From assembly GCA_030710605.1 (NCBI GenBank), contig CP092879.1:19483582-19547581 (forward strand): DNA of 64,000 bases. Direction: 5' to 3'. The notes beneath the pieces are model-generated. The model made no database searches. It saw nothing but the letters and a program-made list of their open reading frames with translations, and was not told where the DNA came from. The position numbers and the translations under genes were made by a program. This document shows, piece after piece, positions 1 through 10,223 of this stretch (its first letter is position 1; each line of letters begins with the position of its first letter). This DNA is from Cordylochernes scorpioides (Eukaryota; Arthropoda; Arachnida; Pseudoscorpiones; Chernetidae).

Positions 1-594
1 CTTCAAATGCCCGGGAGTTGCAGTCTTTCTAAGACCTCCTTGTCCTGTGATATATCGGGAATGGTCTGGCAGTCTTTCTAAGGCTCTCCTTGTTTAGCGA
101 CGTTCTAATTGCGACACACATTGGCCACTTTGAGATCATACAATCTGATCATAGTACTCAGTCAAGGGTCCAAGGTTGATATGTAATAAGATCATTATGG
201 CCACACACATTGGTCACTTTGAGATCATACAATCTGATCATAGTACTCAGTCAAGGGTCCAAGGTTGATATGTAATAAGATCATTATGGCCACACACATT
301 GGTCACTTTGAGATCATACAATCTGATCATAGTACTCAGGCAAGGGTCCAAGGTTGATATGAAATAAGATCATTGTGGCCACACACATTGGTCACTTTGA
401 GATCATACAATCTGATCATAGTACTCCGGCAAGGGTCCAAGGTTGATATGAAATAAGATCATTGTGGCCACACACATTGGTCACTTTGAGATCATACAAT
501 CTGATCATAGTACTCAGGCAAGGGTCCATGGTTGATATGAAATAAGATCATTGTGGCCACACACATTGGCCACTTTGAGATCATACAATCTGAT
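1..594. repeat. 89-bp tandem repeat (minisatellite), about 6 copies
   Basis: The anchor TTGGYCACTTTGAGATCATA recurs at about 121, 210, 299, 388, 477 and 566, a strict 89-bp period. Units differ by only a few substitutions (for example TGTAATAAG against TGAAATAAG). The first 100 bases are a diverged flank with its own repeated phrase GCAGTCTTTCTAAG. The left end runs off the window or is degenerate. 89 is not a multiple of 3, so there is no coding reading. Confidence 0.93.
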
Positions 595-600
595 CATTCT

Positions 601-2030
601 TTTTTAAAAAAATAAACAAAACAACAAAGGAAAAAAGTAGAGATACATACTTCAAAAGTATAAATAAAATTCTATTCGAAACATAACAATATACAAAGGC
701 TTTTATTAAAACACACAGTCTTATACGTGGATTAACCAATGTAGTCTATAAAGGAATTGAACAAAGAAGTAAAAGTAATTTACATGTAATTATAGCTCTC
801 TCTCCATAACTAGAACTTTCTTATACTCTGCTCGGGTAGTGTTGGTGATCTCAGGAACCCGGGTTATTTCTCTCTATGCCGGAGTAAATATGGATATAAC
901 CATTCCAACAAGCATGGGACTAAAGAAAAAAATATATGCAAATTTTGGTGAACCTTCAAAATTTGTTTTACAACGTTTCCGAGTACCACATTGGAGAGGA
1001 TTTTAAAAATGGCGGCAGTGGAACGCATAGAGAAGAAGTCATGCTTAATGCAAGAATGGTGGTCTAGCCCAACATTTAATGGTAGCAATTCAATGCTTTA
1101 TCACAAATACACACACAAAGCCTTTATTAATACGTATTATCTTTATATGATATTCGTCACGGGGATCTGCAAAGGAAAATAATAAGTAAAGCTATTTACA
1201 TTTAATAGAAACAATACAGATGATGTGTATCAGAGTGAGAAATTTCAAATAGAAGAAAAATAAGTTTAAATTTTGCTTAGGGTATGTTAACAAAGAATCG
1301 CTGAGACAAATTCTATTGAGAAAATCTTGGACGCCAAGGCAATGGCACGTTGGTCACTAGGAGCGTTCCAGCCGACAACCAAGGCCAACCTGTAACAACA
1401 TACATCGGTAGAGAGGTCCGCGGTATATCGGGAGCGTTTGAGCTGGAATCCTAGCGCTAAACGCATTTAGCAAGCCCACCCTTTGACATATCTTAAAACA
1501 TCTCGCCAGTAAATTGTTTTTTTAAACAATGTTGATATCAACATTAGAAATGTCTTCAGTTTTATGGCGAGCAAATAGACATTTAATACATAGCCTACAT
1601 CCCAAGTTATTTAACCGATTTCAACAAATAAGGTCTATGATTGGAGGACGATTCTAAAGATCACAAAATCTTCTCCAAATTTTCGATTTCTGTACTTAGA
1701 AAAGGGGTATAATCCTAAAAATACTAATAATACCTATATTTTAAAATCAAAAAAATAAAAACTCCATCTAAAAAATCTATGAAATGGTCAATCTAAAATT
1801 CACTTGTAGAACAAAATAATCCACTTTCACGGCCAATAGGTATGTGTACTTTAGAGTATAGGTTCAGCTATATTCTAGAATAGCTTTGTCGAATTTGGCT
1901 AATGTTTTAAACACTCTTGTTCGTCAATTCACCAGTACATGCTGAACTGGTCAGGAAGGGCCGTCAACAAGCACTAAACCTAAAATACTGGCGCTCTTCT
2001 TATTGACAAACTATATTGTTGTTATTTATT
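601..2030. other. Intergenic, no gene seen
   Basis: AT-rich sequence with stops in all frames apart from short ORFs of about 60-70 codons that show no recognisable motif. The only structured piece I recognise is a LINE-type 3' tail near 693-725, listed separately. Confidence 0.6.
690..745 (-). repeat. LINE-type 3' tail module (hairpin + AATAAAAGCC)
   Basis: On the minus strand, stem AAGAC / GTTTT around loop TGTGT is followed directly by AATAAAAGCCTTTG. This is the same architecture as the LINE ends at 11727, 17213 and 61238. The body upstream is not recognisable, so this is a very short or decayed copy. Confidence 0.45.
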
Positions 2031-2037
2031 TGTCATT

Positions 2038-2160
2038 CTAAGTACACCTATGGTGCAGGCCATGGTAGTGGGTAGGGGATTGCGACTGGTAAGTATCCCA
2101 CATGTATTTAAATATAGGGCAATTTGACGTGGAGCACGTACAAGATGCCAGTGTCCTTTT
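2038..2160 (-). repeat. Diverged SINE 3' body fragment
   Basis: The phrases GTGCAGGCCATGGTAGTGGG, the GCGACTG block, CCACATG and GATGCCAGTG occur in the same order as in the better preserved SINE at 30762-31066 (ACACGTGGCACAGGCCATG to AAATGCCAGAGCC). The tRNA-like head is missing or beyond recognition. Confidence 0.55.
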
Positions 2161-2505
2161 TGTTAATTAAGCTTAACAGTGGGGTGGAATTGATAGAAAT
2201 AGGAGTATATGGGAGGTAGGATTGAAACATTTTTCTTAATTTCGGGTCGAATTTTCAATGTAATATTCGATTTTAATGAATAGATGCATCTAGCATAGCA
2301 GTCTATAAAGAAAAATCATTGTTCTTTGCCACATTTCGCTTCCCAACGAGGGTTAATGGAAAGTTATGGGTGCCGTACTCTCGACGACCCAAGTTCTTCC
2401 TGAATAAAGAAGAAAGTAAACTTAGAACACCTTTTGGGAATAACTCCCAGTTAGGATCTTGGTGAGATTACAATACAGAATGATTATTGGACCAGTGTGA
2501 TTATA

Positions 2506-2694
2506 CACTCATGGACCAAATTTAAGGAAGAGGAAAGTCTTTTGTTCACATTTTGTTCACACTTGGTTATCTCATGTGTCTTCAATAAAGGCCACTGTGT
2601 ATCAAATAGTTTTCAGAGTTATTGTCTGAATCCTGATATACGTACATTCTAAAAGGTATAAATTCCTTAAGTTCTGTGTGTGTGTTCATGAGTG
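2506..2694. mobile_element. Tc1-like MITE, copy 1 (TA-flanked)
   Basis: It begins CACTCATGGACCAAATTTAA and ends in the inverse, TTCATGAGTG, with TA on both sides (2504-2505 and 2695-2696). The interior phrase TCAATAAAGGCCACTGTGTA and the following TTATTGTCTGAATCCTGATA are shared with the copies at 4241, 15411 and 29670. It has no coding capacity. Confidence 0.75.
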
Positions 2695-3061
2695 TACTTT
2701 GGTCTATAATTATGTTTTACAATATGATGGACTACAGAGATGCTGTCTGTTGTGGCAGAGAATCCAGAGCGGCGAGTATCGGCAAAAAAGAAGTAAGTTC
2801 TGTATATTAACATATTTCACGCCAACAGTGTAAGACAAGATCTTTATTTGCTTTCAACAATGGAGTATTTTTTAAACAATAGCTTACACATTTCCATTTA
2901 ACAATTCATTAATTGGATTTGAAAAAGAAAGGTAATTTTTGACTTTAAAAAAAGTTTGTTTAGGTAATTTTATTTTAAAATAGCAATTCACCATATACGT
3001 ATTCAATGAACCATTTCTGCATCATCCCTGAGCAATTATCTCGTAATGCAGTTACATACGA

Positions 3062-3200
3062 GATTTAAACATAAGAGGGGGTCATTGAAGCATTTTTTTA
3101 AATCAGTAAAAGTGCCCAATGTAGGATTCGAACCCGGGTCGTAGCGGTTGAAAACCAATGGTTTAGACCATCCTTCCACCGACTCCCCCTCAACTACTCC
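3062..3200 (-). repeat. tRNA-derived SINE head
   Basis: Read on the minus strand it has the B-box phrase GGGTTCGAATCC preceded by the same head as the SINEs at 36727 and 30762 (TCGGTGGAAGG, GGTCTAAACC, GGTTTTCAACC). The copy is diverged and lacks the body. It is not a functional tRNA gene. Confidence 0.7.
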
Positions 3201-3289
3201 CTACTCAACCCCCTACCTCAACTTTTAATCAAATAATTGGAATAATATTTTATTTAATCTCAAAAGTGTGTAATTTCAAGAAACACACT

Positions 3290-3668
3290 CTCCTATATAT
3301 AACAAATGAAAAGACACGAATGTTTCTTTCACAAATAAATCAAAATTCTACTGCCCTTACTGCGATGAAAAAAATATTGGGAGGTCTTGGCTCATCAGTG
3401 GTGAACCCTCCCAGAGGTTTCGCCAATTTAATCTACCAGACCGCTTCTTTAGAGCTCTAATACTGTATTGGATCATTCTGCTTTTATATGCTACACTGAA
3501 AGGTAGAATCTTAGAAATGGTATTTAAGCAAACTATTGACATAAGCTTTTAAGACAGTAGAATTACATTTAAATATTTGCATCGAGCAATGCTCTTCCGT
3601 AACAAATATTTATTTGTGAAAAGAAAGATTCGCGTCTTAATGTCTTCATTCATTATATATAAATGGCG
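3290..3668. repeat. Foldback/MITE family F, longest copy
   Basis: The outer inverted arms pair AAGACACGAATGTTTCTTTC plus CACAAATAAAT (about 3312-3342) with ATTTATTTGTGAAAAGAAAG and ATTCGCGTCTT (about 3608-3640). The core carries the family signature TTGGCTCATCAGTGGTGAAC and CCCTCCCAGAGGTTTCGCC. The same core recurs at 4545, 13246-13585, 28570, 29895, 39695 and 43597. Confidence 0.65.
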
Positions 3669-4240
3669 TGTTATTGACATTCGAAGAACATGGTCTGCTG
3701 CATAAGCTGGCTTAGAGAAGAAAACGGGTGGATAACAGAAAAAAAATCTATTTACACTTGGTTCCGTCCTGAAACAAAGTGATGCTATCTAGCTGTTGAA
3801 GAAGAGCGTTGTTGGAAGATGTGGCTCACATGCCGGAATTAAACAGAGCCTGAAGAAACATCAGAGAATAGTTACAAATAGTTAGCTCAGGAGAGTATTG
3901 CTAACTTGCCGGGCTGTCCTGTGGAGTCTATCTTGTTTGCCTTAGTGAACCAGTTCATCAAGTGTTTTACTTTTATTTCTATGTTGAATCACCAGAGAAG
4001 ATAGATCCCAGTCCCAGCAATATAAAACAAAGATGGATTTCAAATATCGAATGAATCCAAAGTAAAATCAAAATATATGTAAAATAGGCTGGATAACAAA
4101 CAAATGAACAACTGTGCGTAACCCTGGAACTTACCGAAGTCGCCAACTATCATGTTACAAGCGAGAACTAAACCACTCTATTAACATCAAATTTATGGCA
4201 TTGTTTACTATTTCTAAGATATATATAATTATGAAATATA
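3669..4240. other. Intergenic, nothing recognised
   Basis: AT-rich sequence with scattered stops. I see no motif, repeat copy or RNA gene here. Confidence 0.5.
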
Positions 4241-4458
4241 CACTCATAAACAATTCTTGAGGAAATAGAAAGTCTTTGATGTCGCCGGTTTTATGATTTT
4301 TTTTTTTTAAGGAGACAGAAGTAATTTTGTTTACACCTGGTGTGTTATCTCGTGTTTTCATTAAAGGTCACTGTGTATCAAATATATTTCAGAGTTATTG
4401 TCTGAATCCCGATATACATGTTAAAAGGTTCAACTTCCTCAAGTTTTGTCCATGAGTG
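4241..4458. mobile_element. Tc1-like MITE, copy 2
   Basis: Ends CACTCATAAACAATTCTTGA and AAGTTTTGTCCATGAGTG are inverted and flanked by TA on both sides. The interior TTATTGTCTGAATCCCGATA is the family signature. It also contains GATGTCGCCGG and a T-run shared with copy 4. Confidence 0.78.
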
Positions 4459-4544
4459 TAGGTTTAGTCAGTGTAAGGAGTTTGAAACATTAGTAGAGTA
4501 ATCAACTAAATATTTATAAATGGCAATGATTCATTGAATGAACA

Positions 4545-4640
4545 TTGAAATGAAGATTGGAAAGGCGCTTGGATCATCAGTGGAGACCCCTTTCAGAATT
4601 TTTACCAGTTTTATCTACCAAAACGCTTTAAATGTTATAT
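4545..4640. repeat. Family F core, diverged copy
   Basis: GCGCTTGGATCATCAGTGGA, then CCCCTTTCAGA and TTTTATCTACCAAAACGC, match the family F core in order. No inverted arms are visible. Confidence 0.5.
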
Positions 4641-5089
4641 TGTTCATTCTGACTATTCGGGCGTTCCTTCATTGAAGGAAATGGAAATATGGTGATTGAA
4701 AAACTTTTGAATTTTTGTAGATTTTATAAAAAATCCAGCTTAAAATCCAAGAACAAAACACAAAATACATAGGTCACACGTAACATATGGCATCAGATTT
4801 ATGTCAAAATAAAAACGTATATTTATCGTTCTTAAATTGATGTGTATGGCACAAGAAAAAAAAATGATGTTTTTTTTTTTCTGTATCTTCAAATTTTAAT
4901 TAAAAGAGCGCGCCTCATGTAGTGAAAATTCTTTGCCTTTCACAAACTAAGGTAAAGCTTTTCGAAACACCAAATTGCATATTTACTGATTGATTAGAAT
5001 GAAATGCTAAAATGTGAAATCTTCAGGATTCATTGAGTTTAAATAAAGCCTTTCTATTTTTATTGGTGGTGACGGCATCTTTGTGTCTG

Positions 5090-5523
5090 ATGATATCAGC
5101 ACATCGTCTTGGTCAATAACCCTCACAGACTTTATTTAAACACCCTCCGTCTTCTTCTCTCTTATCTCCACTCAATCATATTAGGGTATCAAGCTTGTAA
5201 AGCTTGAGACTTTTAATGGTGTCTGCCGGGTATGAGTAGAGCTCATCAATGGATGAGTCAATACAGTCAATAATGTGTTTTGGGGTTGCAGGTTGAGAAT
5301 TGCACTTAGTATATAGTGTGGAAACCTTGAAACCATTCTGGAAAGTCATTGTCCGTAGATGACCAGACTTAAGTCTGGAAATCAAAGACTCTTGTTCTCT
5401 TGGGAGGACAGAAGCGGTGCTTGTCCCTCCTGCTCTGTACCAGTCATGTGCAGCATTAGATTTCCATTCCTGCAGGCATTGTGTCTTGATGGTACGGAGG
5501 AGGTCTCTTTCGTCTAGACACAC
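5090..5523 (-). pseudogene. LINE C-terminal fragment with 3' end
   Basis: A minus-strand open frame (5523 to 5176, 115 codons) reads like the last part of a Jockey/I-type non-LTR retrotransposon polyprotein. It has a Trp-rich start (QEWKSNAAHDWYRA), the block ISRLKSGHLRTMTFQNG and a C-terminal zinc-knuckle-like C-x2-C...H-x3-C (CNSQPATPKHIIDC region). Such GHL...C..C..H..C tails follow the RNase H or RT region in arthropod LINEs. The 3' UTR ends in a GAA-rich tail near 5150-5170. The same 3' end (GATACCCTAATATGATTGAG) recurs at 34630-34672. The copy is 5'-truncated; sequence above 5523 is in other frames. It is not a functional gene. Confidence 0.65.
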
Positions 5524-5809
5524 CCTCCGTCTTACAAAGGATTTTCTTGTAGGTACCTAATAAAGGAAGAAGTATCAAAGTTAGGTAGGAATAAGAAGAA
5601 ACTATGTATAATACAAGCATAAATCCATTCATTTCAGAAATATACATAGACCAGTTGTAGGTGATTTTATTCAACAATTTTTTGATCGCTTTCAACGGCT
5701 GCCTCACCTTGCTTTCAGTACGTCACCATAACGCAGGAGAGAAAGTGGATAACAGATTCTATAGGGCGATGTTTGATTTTCAGACACGCATAAGAATTTT
5801 CTTTTCCTC

Positions 5810-6085
5810 CAATATACCCAATCTATTTATTAGTTTGATTGTCACAAGTTTTCCTGTATATTAATTTTCTCCATGAAAATGATGTCCTTACAGGACGGAA
5901 ATGTCCTAATAAAGCTGTTGTTGTTGTATATAAATTTCATATTACCATTAATTGTGATCAGCTTTAAAAATTATAACGATAACAATGCTTATTAATGGTA
6001 TTATTATTGTTTTTCCTGCATGTACCCTCTACATTTGTATTCGGATAATCTATATAAGACTAAACGTTCTTAATAAAAGAGAGAA
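5810..6085 (+). repeat. LINE 3' UTR copy with a tiny nested LINE tail
   Basis: The segments ACCCAATCTATTTATTAGTT, TTTTCCTGTATA and ATAAATTTCATATTA, ending in TCGGATAATCTATATAAGAC, match 17230-17440 in inverse orientation. About 65 bp (roughly 5865-5928) is inserted after TTTTCCTGTATAT. It carries the hairpin AGGAC / GTCCT, AATAAAGCT and (GTT)n, and is flanked by a short GTATAT duplication. This looks like an extremely 5'-truncated LINE insertion inside another LINE end. Confidence 0.55.
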
Positions 6086-6197
6086 AGAGAAAATGGTTTT
6101 ACGGACTACTAACCATATTATCTCTCTCTTATTAAGACCTTTTAGTCTTATACAGATTCTCCGAGGTCTTAATAAAGCTTTTTGTTGTTGTTTTATA
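6086..6197. repeat. Abutting LINE 3' tails in opposite orientations
   Basis: A minus-strand hairpin tail at 6129-6150 (AAGAC / GTCTT then AATAAGAGAGAG) abuts a plus-strand GTCTTAATAAAGCTTTTTG followed by TTGTTG at 6165-6190. The short interval between holds CAGATTCTCCGAG, shared with 17240-17275. Confidence 0.5.
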
Positions 6198-6671
6198 GAA
6201 CGACATCGGCAAGTGATTTTTGTTGACTCGCTTCACGGCGTCAAGAATCTATTGAGATAACTTGTTGCAGACATTGTTGTGCGGGCGACTATTTACCCAA
6301 ATTACACAACGAACATTGTCTTTTGTTTGCTTATCACTGGAAACAAACTTTCTCAGATAGATAACAAACGCCATGATGATAATTCGTTGAAAATTGATCC
6401 ATTTTTTTATCGCTTGATTGATAAAAAGATTATCTGGAGGTTAAACTATATTGCTATAGAACTTTGTAAATATGTATTTTTTAAGTGTGGCGCCTTCCTT
6501 CTTCTTTTGGTTAACTGGAATTCTTCGAACACTTCCAGCCGTCTCGATGGCCAGACTTCCCACGTTTCTTCTTCCCCTCCTTCCCTTCATGCAATTCATA
6601 TTTCCCAATTATATCAACCCAATATTCAAAATTATATTGCATCATAATATTATTTAATTAATCATTACTTT

Positions 6672-6918
6672 CTTGAAAATAAAGATACTTTGGCCATTTA
6701 ATCTTTTTATTATCTCGATGTTTCAACAAAAATATTTTGTCCTTGTCAGGAGCAAATAAAAATTAAAACATTTGGTAAGGCGTAAAAAAGTATTGTATTT
6801 GATTTAATAATAATTTTTAACGCCTTACCAAATGCTTTAATTTGCTCCTGGCAAAAGATTTTTTTCGTAACGTCGAGATAATAAAAATATTTACTGGCCG
6901 AAGTATCTTTAATTTTAA
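6672..6918. repeat. Imperfect foldback element
   Basis: Left arm 6676-6788 (AAAGATACTTTGGCC, TTTTTATTATCTCG, AGGAGCAAAT, TTTGGTAAGGCGT) is the inverse of 6818-6918. About 110-bp arms flank a loop of about 30 bp. Small substitutions between the arms show it is not an assembly mirror artefact. No coding sequence is present. Confidence 0.75.
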
Positions 6919-7137
6919 GAACTATGAATGCCGGCCAGGCAGCCTCTATCTTTATGATATTCATAACATTTAGATATTTTATTACTCGCCATACTTCTAT
7001 TGTTGTCTCTCTTATTTGTTGTTAATATTTAGATATACTCGAGGAGCCTGGGTTACCTAGATGTGTTTATTTTATTTAAAGTTAATTAGATTTGTGCTCC
7101 ATCGAAGTACTACACAAATCTAATCTAGATGTATATA

Positions 7138-8624
7138 CACTGGTCCGCAAAATTAAAGGAACAACATATTTTTTTTCATTTATCTCAAATTTTATTGAAC
7201 ATTTATCAATGAAATTTTATACACAAATTTATTATTCCATTATTGATTAGAATACCCGAAATCAAAGAATTCTAACACGTATTTTATGCAAGTTAGACGG
7301 TAAAGCAATAATCTTCTTGCAGTCAGTGCATAAATATCTTGGCTATTGTTGTTAATATGGGGTGTGATCGCCTTTAACTGATAGACAGGCTCTACATCGG
7401 TGACCCATACTAAGAATTAGGGAGTTTATCAGCTCCTGTGGAATCAACGCCCACTCTTGTGTTAAGGCTGTTTCTAGCTCATGAGTGTTTCTAGGAGGGG
7501 GTTGGAGGGATGAGATCCGCCGTCCTAGGTTGTCCCATACATGCTCAATGGGATTTAGGTCTGGGGTTCGAGCTGGCCAATTCATCCGAGCAATTGCATG
7601 GTTTTGGAGAAAAGTGTCGACCACACCAGCCCTATGTGGACGGGCATTATCATCCATTAGAATAAAAATTTCTCCCATTTCCAATGCTTGAGGCATCACA
7701 TATGCTGCCAAGATCTCGTCCCGATACCTCTGTCCAGTCAGGGTTCCTTGCCGAAAAATATGGAGTGCTGTGCGACCGCCCAAGAAGATTCCAGTCCAGA
7801 CCATAAAACCTTGGCTTCTGTAGGGATCCCTTTCAACCATATTCCGGTGATTATTTCTGGTTCCTACCTCTCTCCAGACAAAGACACGACGAGAATCGCT
7901 GTTTAGAGAGAATCTGGACTCATCAGTGAACATTACACGCCTCCATTCATCTGGATTCCAGGCGACATTTGAGGTGGTGTCAATGGCACACAAATTATGG
8001 GTCGTCGAGCATAGAGGCCCTTCTTGTGAAGCCTTCTGCGTATTGTACCAGTTGATACTAAGACTCCTGTAGCTGAATTAAGGTCACTTCGTAGTTGCGA
8101 TGCTGTCATTCTTCTATTGCGACGCACAAGGAGACTCAAATAACGGTCTTGATTTAACGTTGTGACCCTTGGCCGTCCTTGTCCGGGTGTTCTGGCAACA
8201 TTAGCTGTCGTTTGAAATTTTTTCCAAAGCCTCGAGACAACGTTTCTTGTCACTCCAAGCCATCTTGCTACTTCTTCCTGTGATTGGCCTGCTTCCATCC
8301 TTCCAATAGCTTGCCATTTTTTTTTTCTTGTGATAAATGTTGCCTATAAGCCATGAAAACTTTAAAAAAACAAAAAGTTTCAATAAAAATCTAGTGGAGC
8401 GTAAAATTAGGACCCTCTGAGAAAGACTCAGGCACGTGCTGGAGGCGGAGTCAACGTAGACGGTGGTATTTTGCATATTGAGAACAACTTTATTAGTTTT
8501 TCTGTTTTACATACTCTCTTAATTCATGGAAGCTTCTGAATATACCAAAACTTGATATATATCCCTTAATATAACTTTTCTTTTTCCTAAATATGTGTTG
8601 TTCCTTTAATTTTGCGGACCAGTG
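7138..8624 (-). mobile_element. Tc1-like transposon, 1487 bp, full length
   Basis: Perfect terminal inverted repeats of about 29 bp begin CACTGGTCCGCAAAATTAAA at 7138 and appear inverted at 8596-8624. TA dinucleotides lie on both sides, as expected for Tc1/mariner target sites. The transposase remnant lies on the minus strand between 8298 and 7352. Intact ends with a broken gene mean it could still be mobilised in trans but not by its own product. Confidence 0.93.
7352..8298 (-). pseudogene. Tc1-family DD34E transposase, frameshifted
   Basis: Two overlapping minus-strand frames cover one transposase. The N-terminal frame (8298-7933) has a helix-turn-helix region (QSQEEVARWLGVTRNVVSRL) and a GRPR-like motif (GQGRPRVT) typical of Tc1 DNA-binding domains. 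The C-terminal frame (7993-7352) carries the catalytic domain: VMFTDESRFSL (first Asp), LMDDNARPH (second Asp) and TPDLNPIEHVWD (Glu). I count 34 residues between the second Asp and the Glu, so it is DD34E. All three catalytic residues survive. The break is a frameshift at about 7975-7995, between the linker and the catalytic domain. Residues upstream of the first Met at 8298 look partly lost. It would need two compensated frames to be active; as it stands it is a pseudogene. Confidence 0.93.
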
Positions 8625-9187
8625 TATATACATTTAAGGTCAATGTTAACATAAAGCAAAATAGTAGATATATAACTTTTAAACAAAATATTGCTATTTA
8701 TACTATGTATATTAAAGATATATACAATTAATGTAACAATTATACCACTTTATAGGTTTTAGAGTTTTATATATATAATAAATCTCCTATATGTTATTGG
8801 AGTAGTTAATAAATTGATAATTGTTTCGATTAAAAAAAATTGTCATCGTCAAGCTTGTCTCCCCAAATTTTTCTACATGACATTTTGATGGGAGTGCTAG
8901 GTGGGATAGGGGAGACAAACTGAAGATTGTCAATCAGACCTCGAGGTGCTGTGAACTACATTTACAGGATTCCACCGTTCTGCCAAGTCAAGACTTCCCT
9001 TCAAGAAGATGTCTCTATAGATGCTTTGACAATAAAGTCGCTCTTCACGCCGCAATAAAAAGAATGTAAAATCACTAGAGACCATTTTTTTAAAACGCAG
9101 AGAGAAAACTTAACCGAAATATAGCCAGATCCGCGTTAGTAGCAACAAAATTTGAAGCGGTGGGTCACAGCTCTAATAAGGAAGACG
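8625..9187. other. Intergenic, nothing recognised
   Basis: AT-rich, then a moderately GC-rich stretch (8840-9060) without a long open frame. No repeat match was noticed elsewhere in the window. Confidence 0.5.
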
Positions 9188-9990
9188 CTATGTCTCTCTT
9201 GATGATTCCTGGAGCGTGGAAGGAGCTATGTCTCTCTTGATGATTCCTGGAGCGTGGAAGGAACTATGTCTCTCTTGATGATTCCTGGAGCGTGGAAGGA
9301 GCTATGTTTCTCTTGATGGTTCCTGGAGCGTGGAAGGAACTATGTCTCTCTTGATGATTCCTGGAGCGTAGAAAGAGCTATGTCACTTTTGATGATTCCT
9401 GGAGCGTGGAAGGAGATAAACCTCTCTTGGTGATTCCCAGAGCGTGGAAGGAACTATGTCTCTCTTGATGATTCCTGGAGCGTGAAAGGAGCTATGTCTC
9501 TCTTGATGATTCCTGGAGCGTGGAAGGAACTATGTCTATCTTGATGATTCCTGGAGCGTGGAAGGAACTATGTCTCTCTTGGTGGTTCCTGGAGCGTGGA
9601 AGGAACTATGTCTCTCTTGGTGGTTCCTGGAGCGTGAAAGGAGCTATGTCTCTCTTGGTGGTTCCTGGAGCGTGGAAGGAGCTATGTCTCTCTTGATGAT
9701 TCCTGGAGCGTGGAAGGAGCTATGTCACTTTTGATTATTCCTGGAGCGTGGAAGGAACTATGTCTCTCTTGATGGTTCCTGGAGCGTGAAAGGAGCTATG
9801 TCTCTCTTGATGATTCCTGGAGCGTGGAAGGAGCTAGGTCTCTATTGATGATTCCTGGAGCGTGGAAGGAACTATGTCTCTCTTGATGGTTCCTGGAGCG
9901 TGAAAGGAGCTATGTCTCTCTTGATGGTTCCTGGAGCGTGAAAGGAACTATTGTCTCTCTTGATGATTCCTGGAGCGTGAAAGGAGATAG
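9188..9990. repeat. 38-bp minisatellite, about 21 copies
   Basis: The unit starts CTATGTCTCTCTTGATGATT and continues CCTGGAGCGTGGAAGGAG. Anchors at 9188, 9226 and 9264 give an exact 38-bp period that persists to about 9990. Units alternate between GAGCT and GAACT endings and GATGATT and GATGGTT or GGTGGTT variants. 38 is not a multiple of 3, so there is no coding reading. Confidence 0.95.
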
Positions 9991-10167
9991 GAGTACTTTA
10001 AAATTAATCATAACAAATTATTATTCTACATATTTCATTATTCAGCATCTTTCTATCAATGCCTTTATGTACTTGCATGTAAATGAGTTGGAATTTTTTT
10101 TAGTCCAAAATAAATTGCCTTGTCATCTTTACGTTTCTCTTCCTTCATTTTTCTAAGTGGCAAGTTC

Positions 10168-10223
10168 ACCCATGCATTAAAATAACAATTTGAAATTTCA
10201 AATTGTTATTTTAATGCATGGGT
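10168..10223. repeat. Perfect 56-nt palindrome
   Basis: The left half ACCCATGCATTAAAATAACA plus ATTTGAAA is exactly mirrored by the reverse complement with no spacer (centre between 10195 and 10196). In single-stranded form it would make a 28-bp hairpin. Purpose unknown; it could be a tiny foldback element or a replication-generated inverted duplication. Confidence 0.9.

Noticed and set aside
3062..3200. tRNA gene (B-box GGGTTCGAATCC)
   Set aside because: It is the head of a SINE, lacking a foldable cloverleaf. The same applies to 30762-31066, 36727-37055 and 59047-59310.
9188..9990. CRISPR-like regular array
   Set aside because: The repeats are head-to-tail with no unique spacers, and the sequence is animal nuclear DNA. 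The same applies to 1-594 and 58021-58160.
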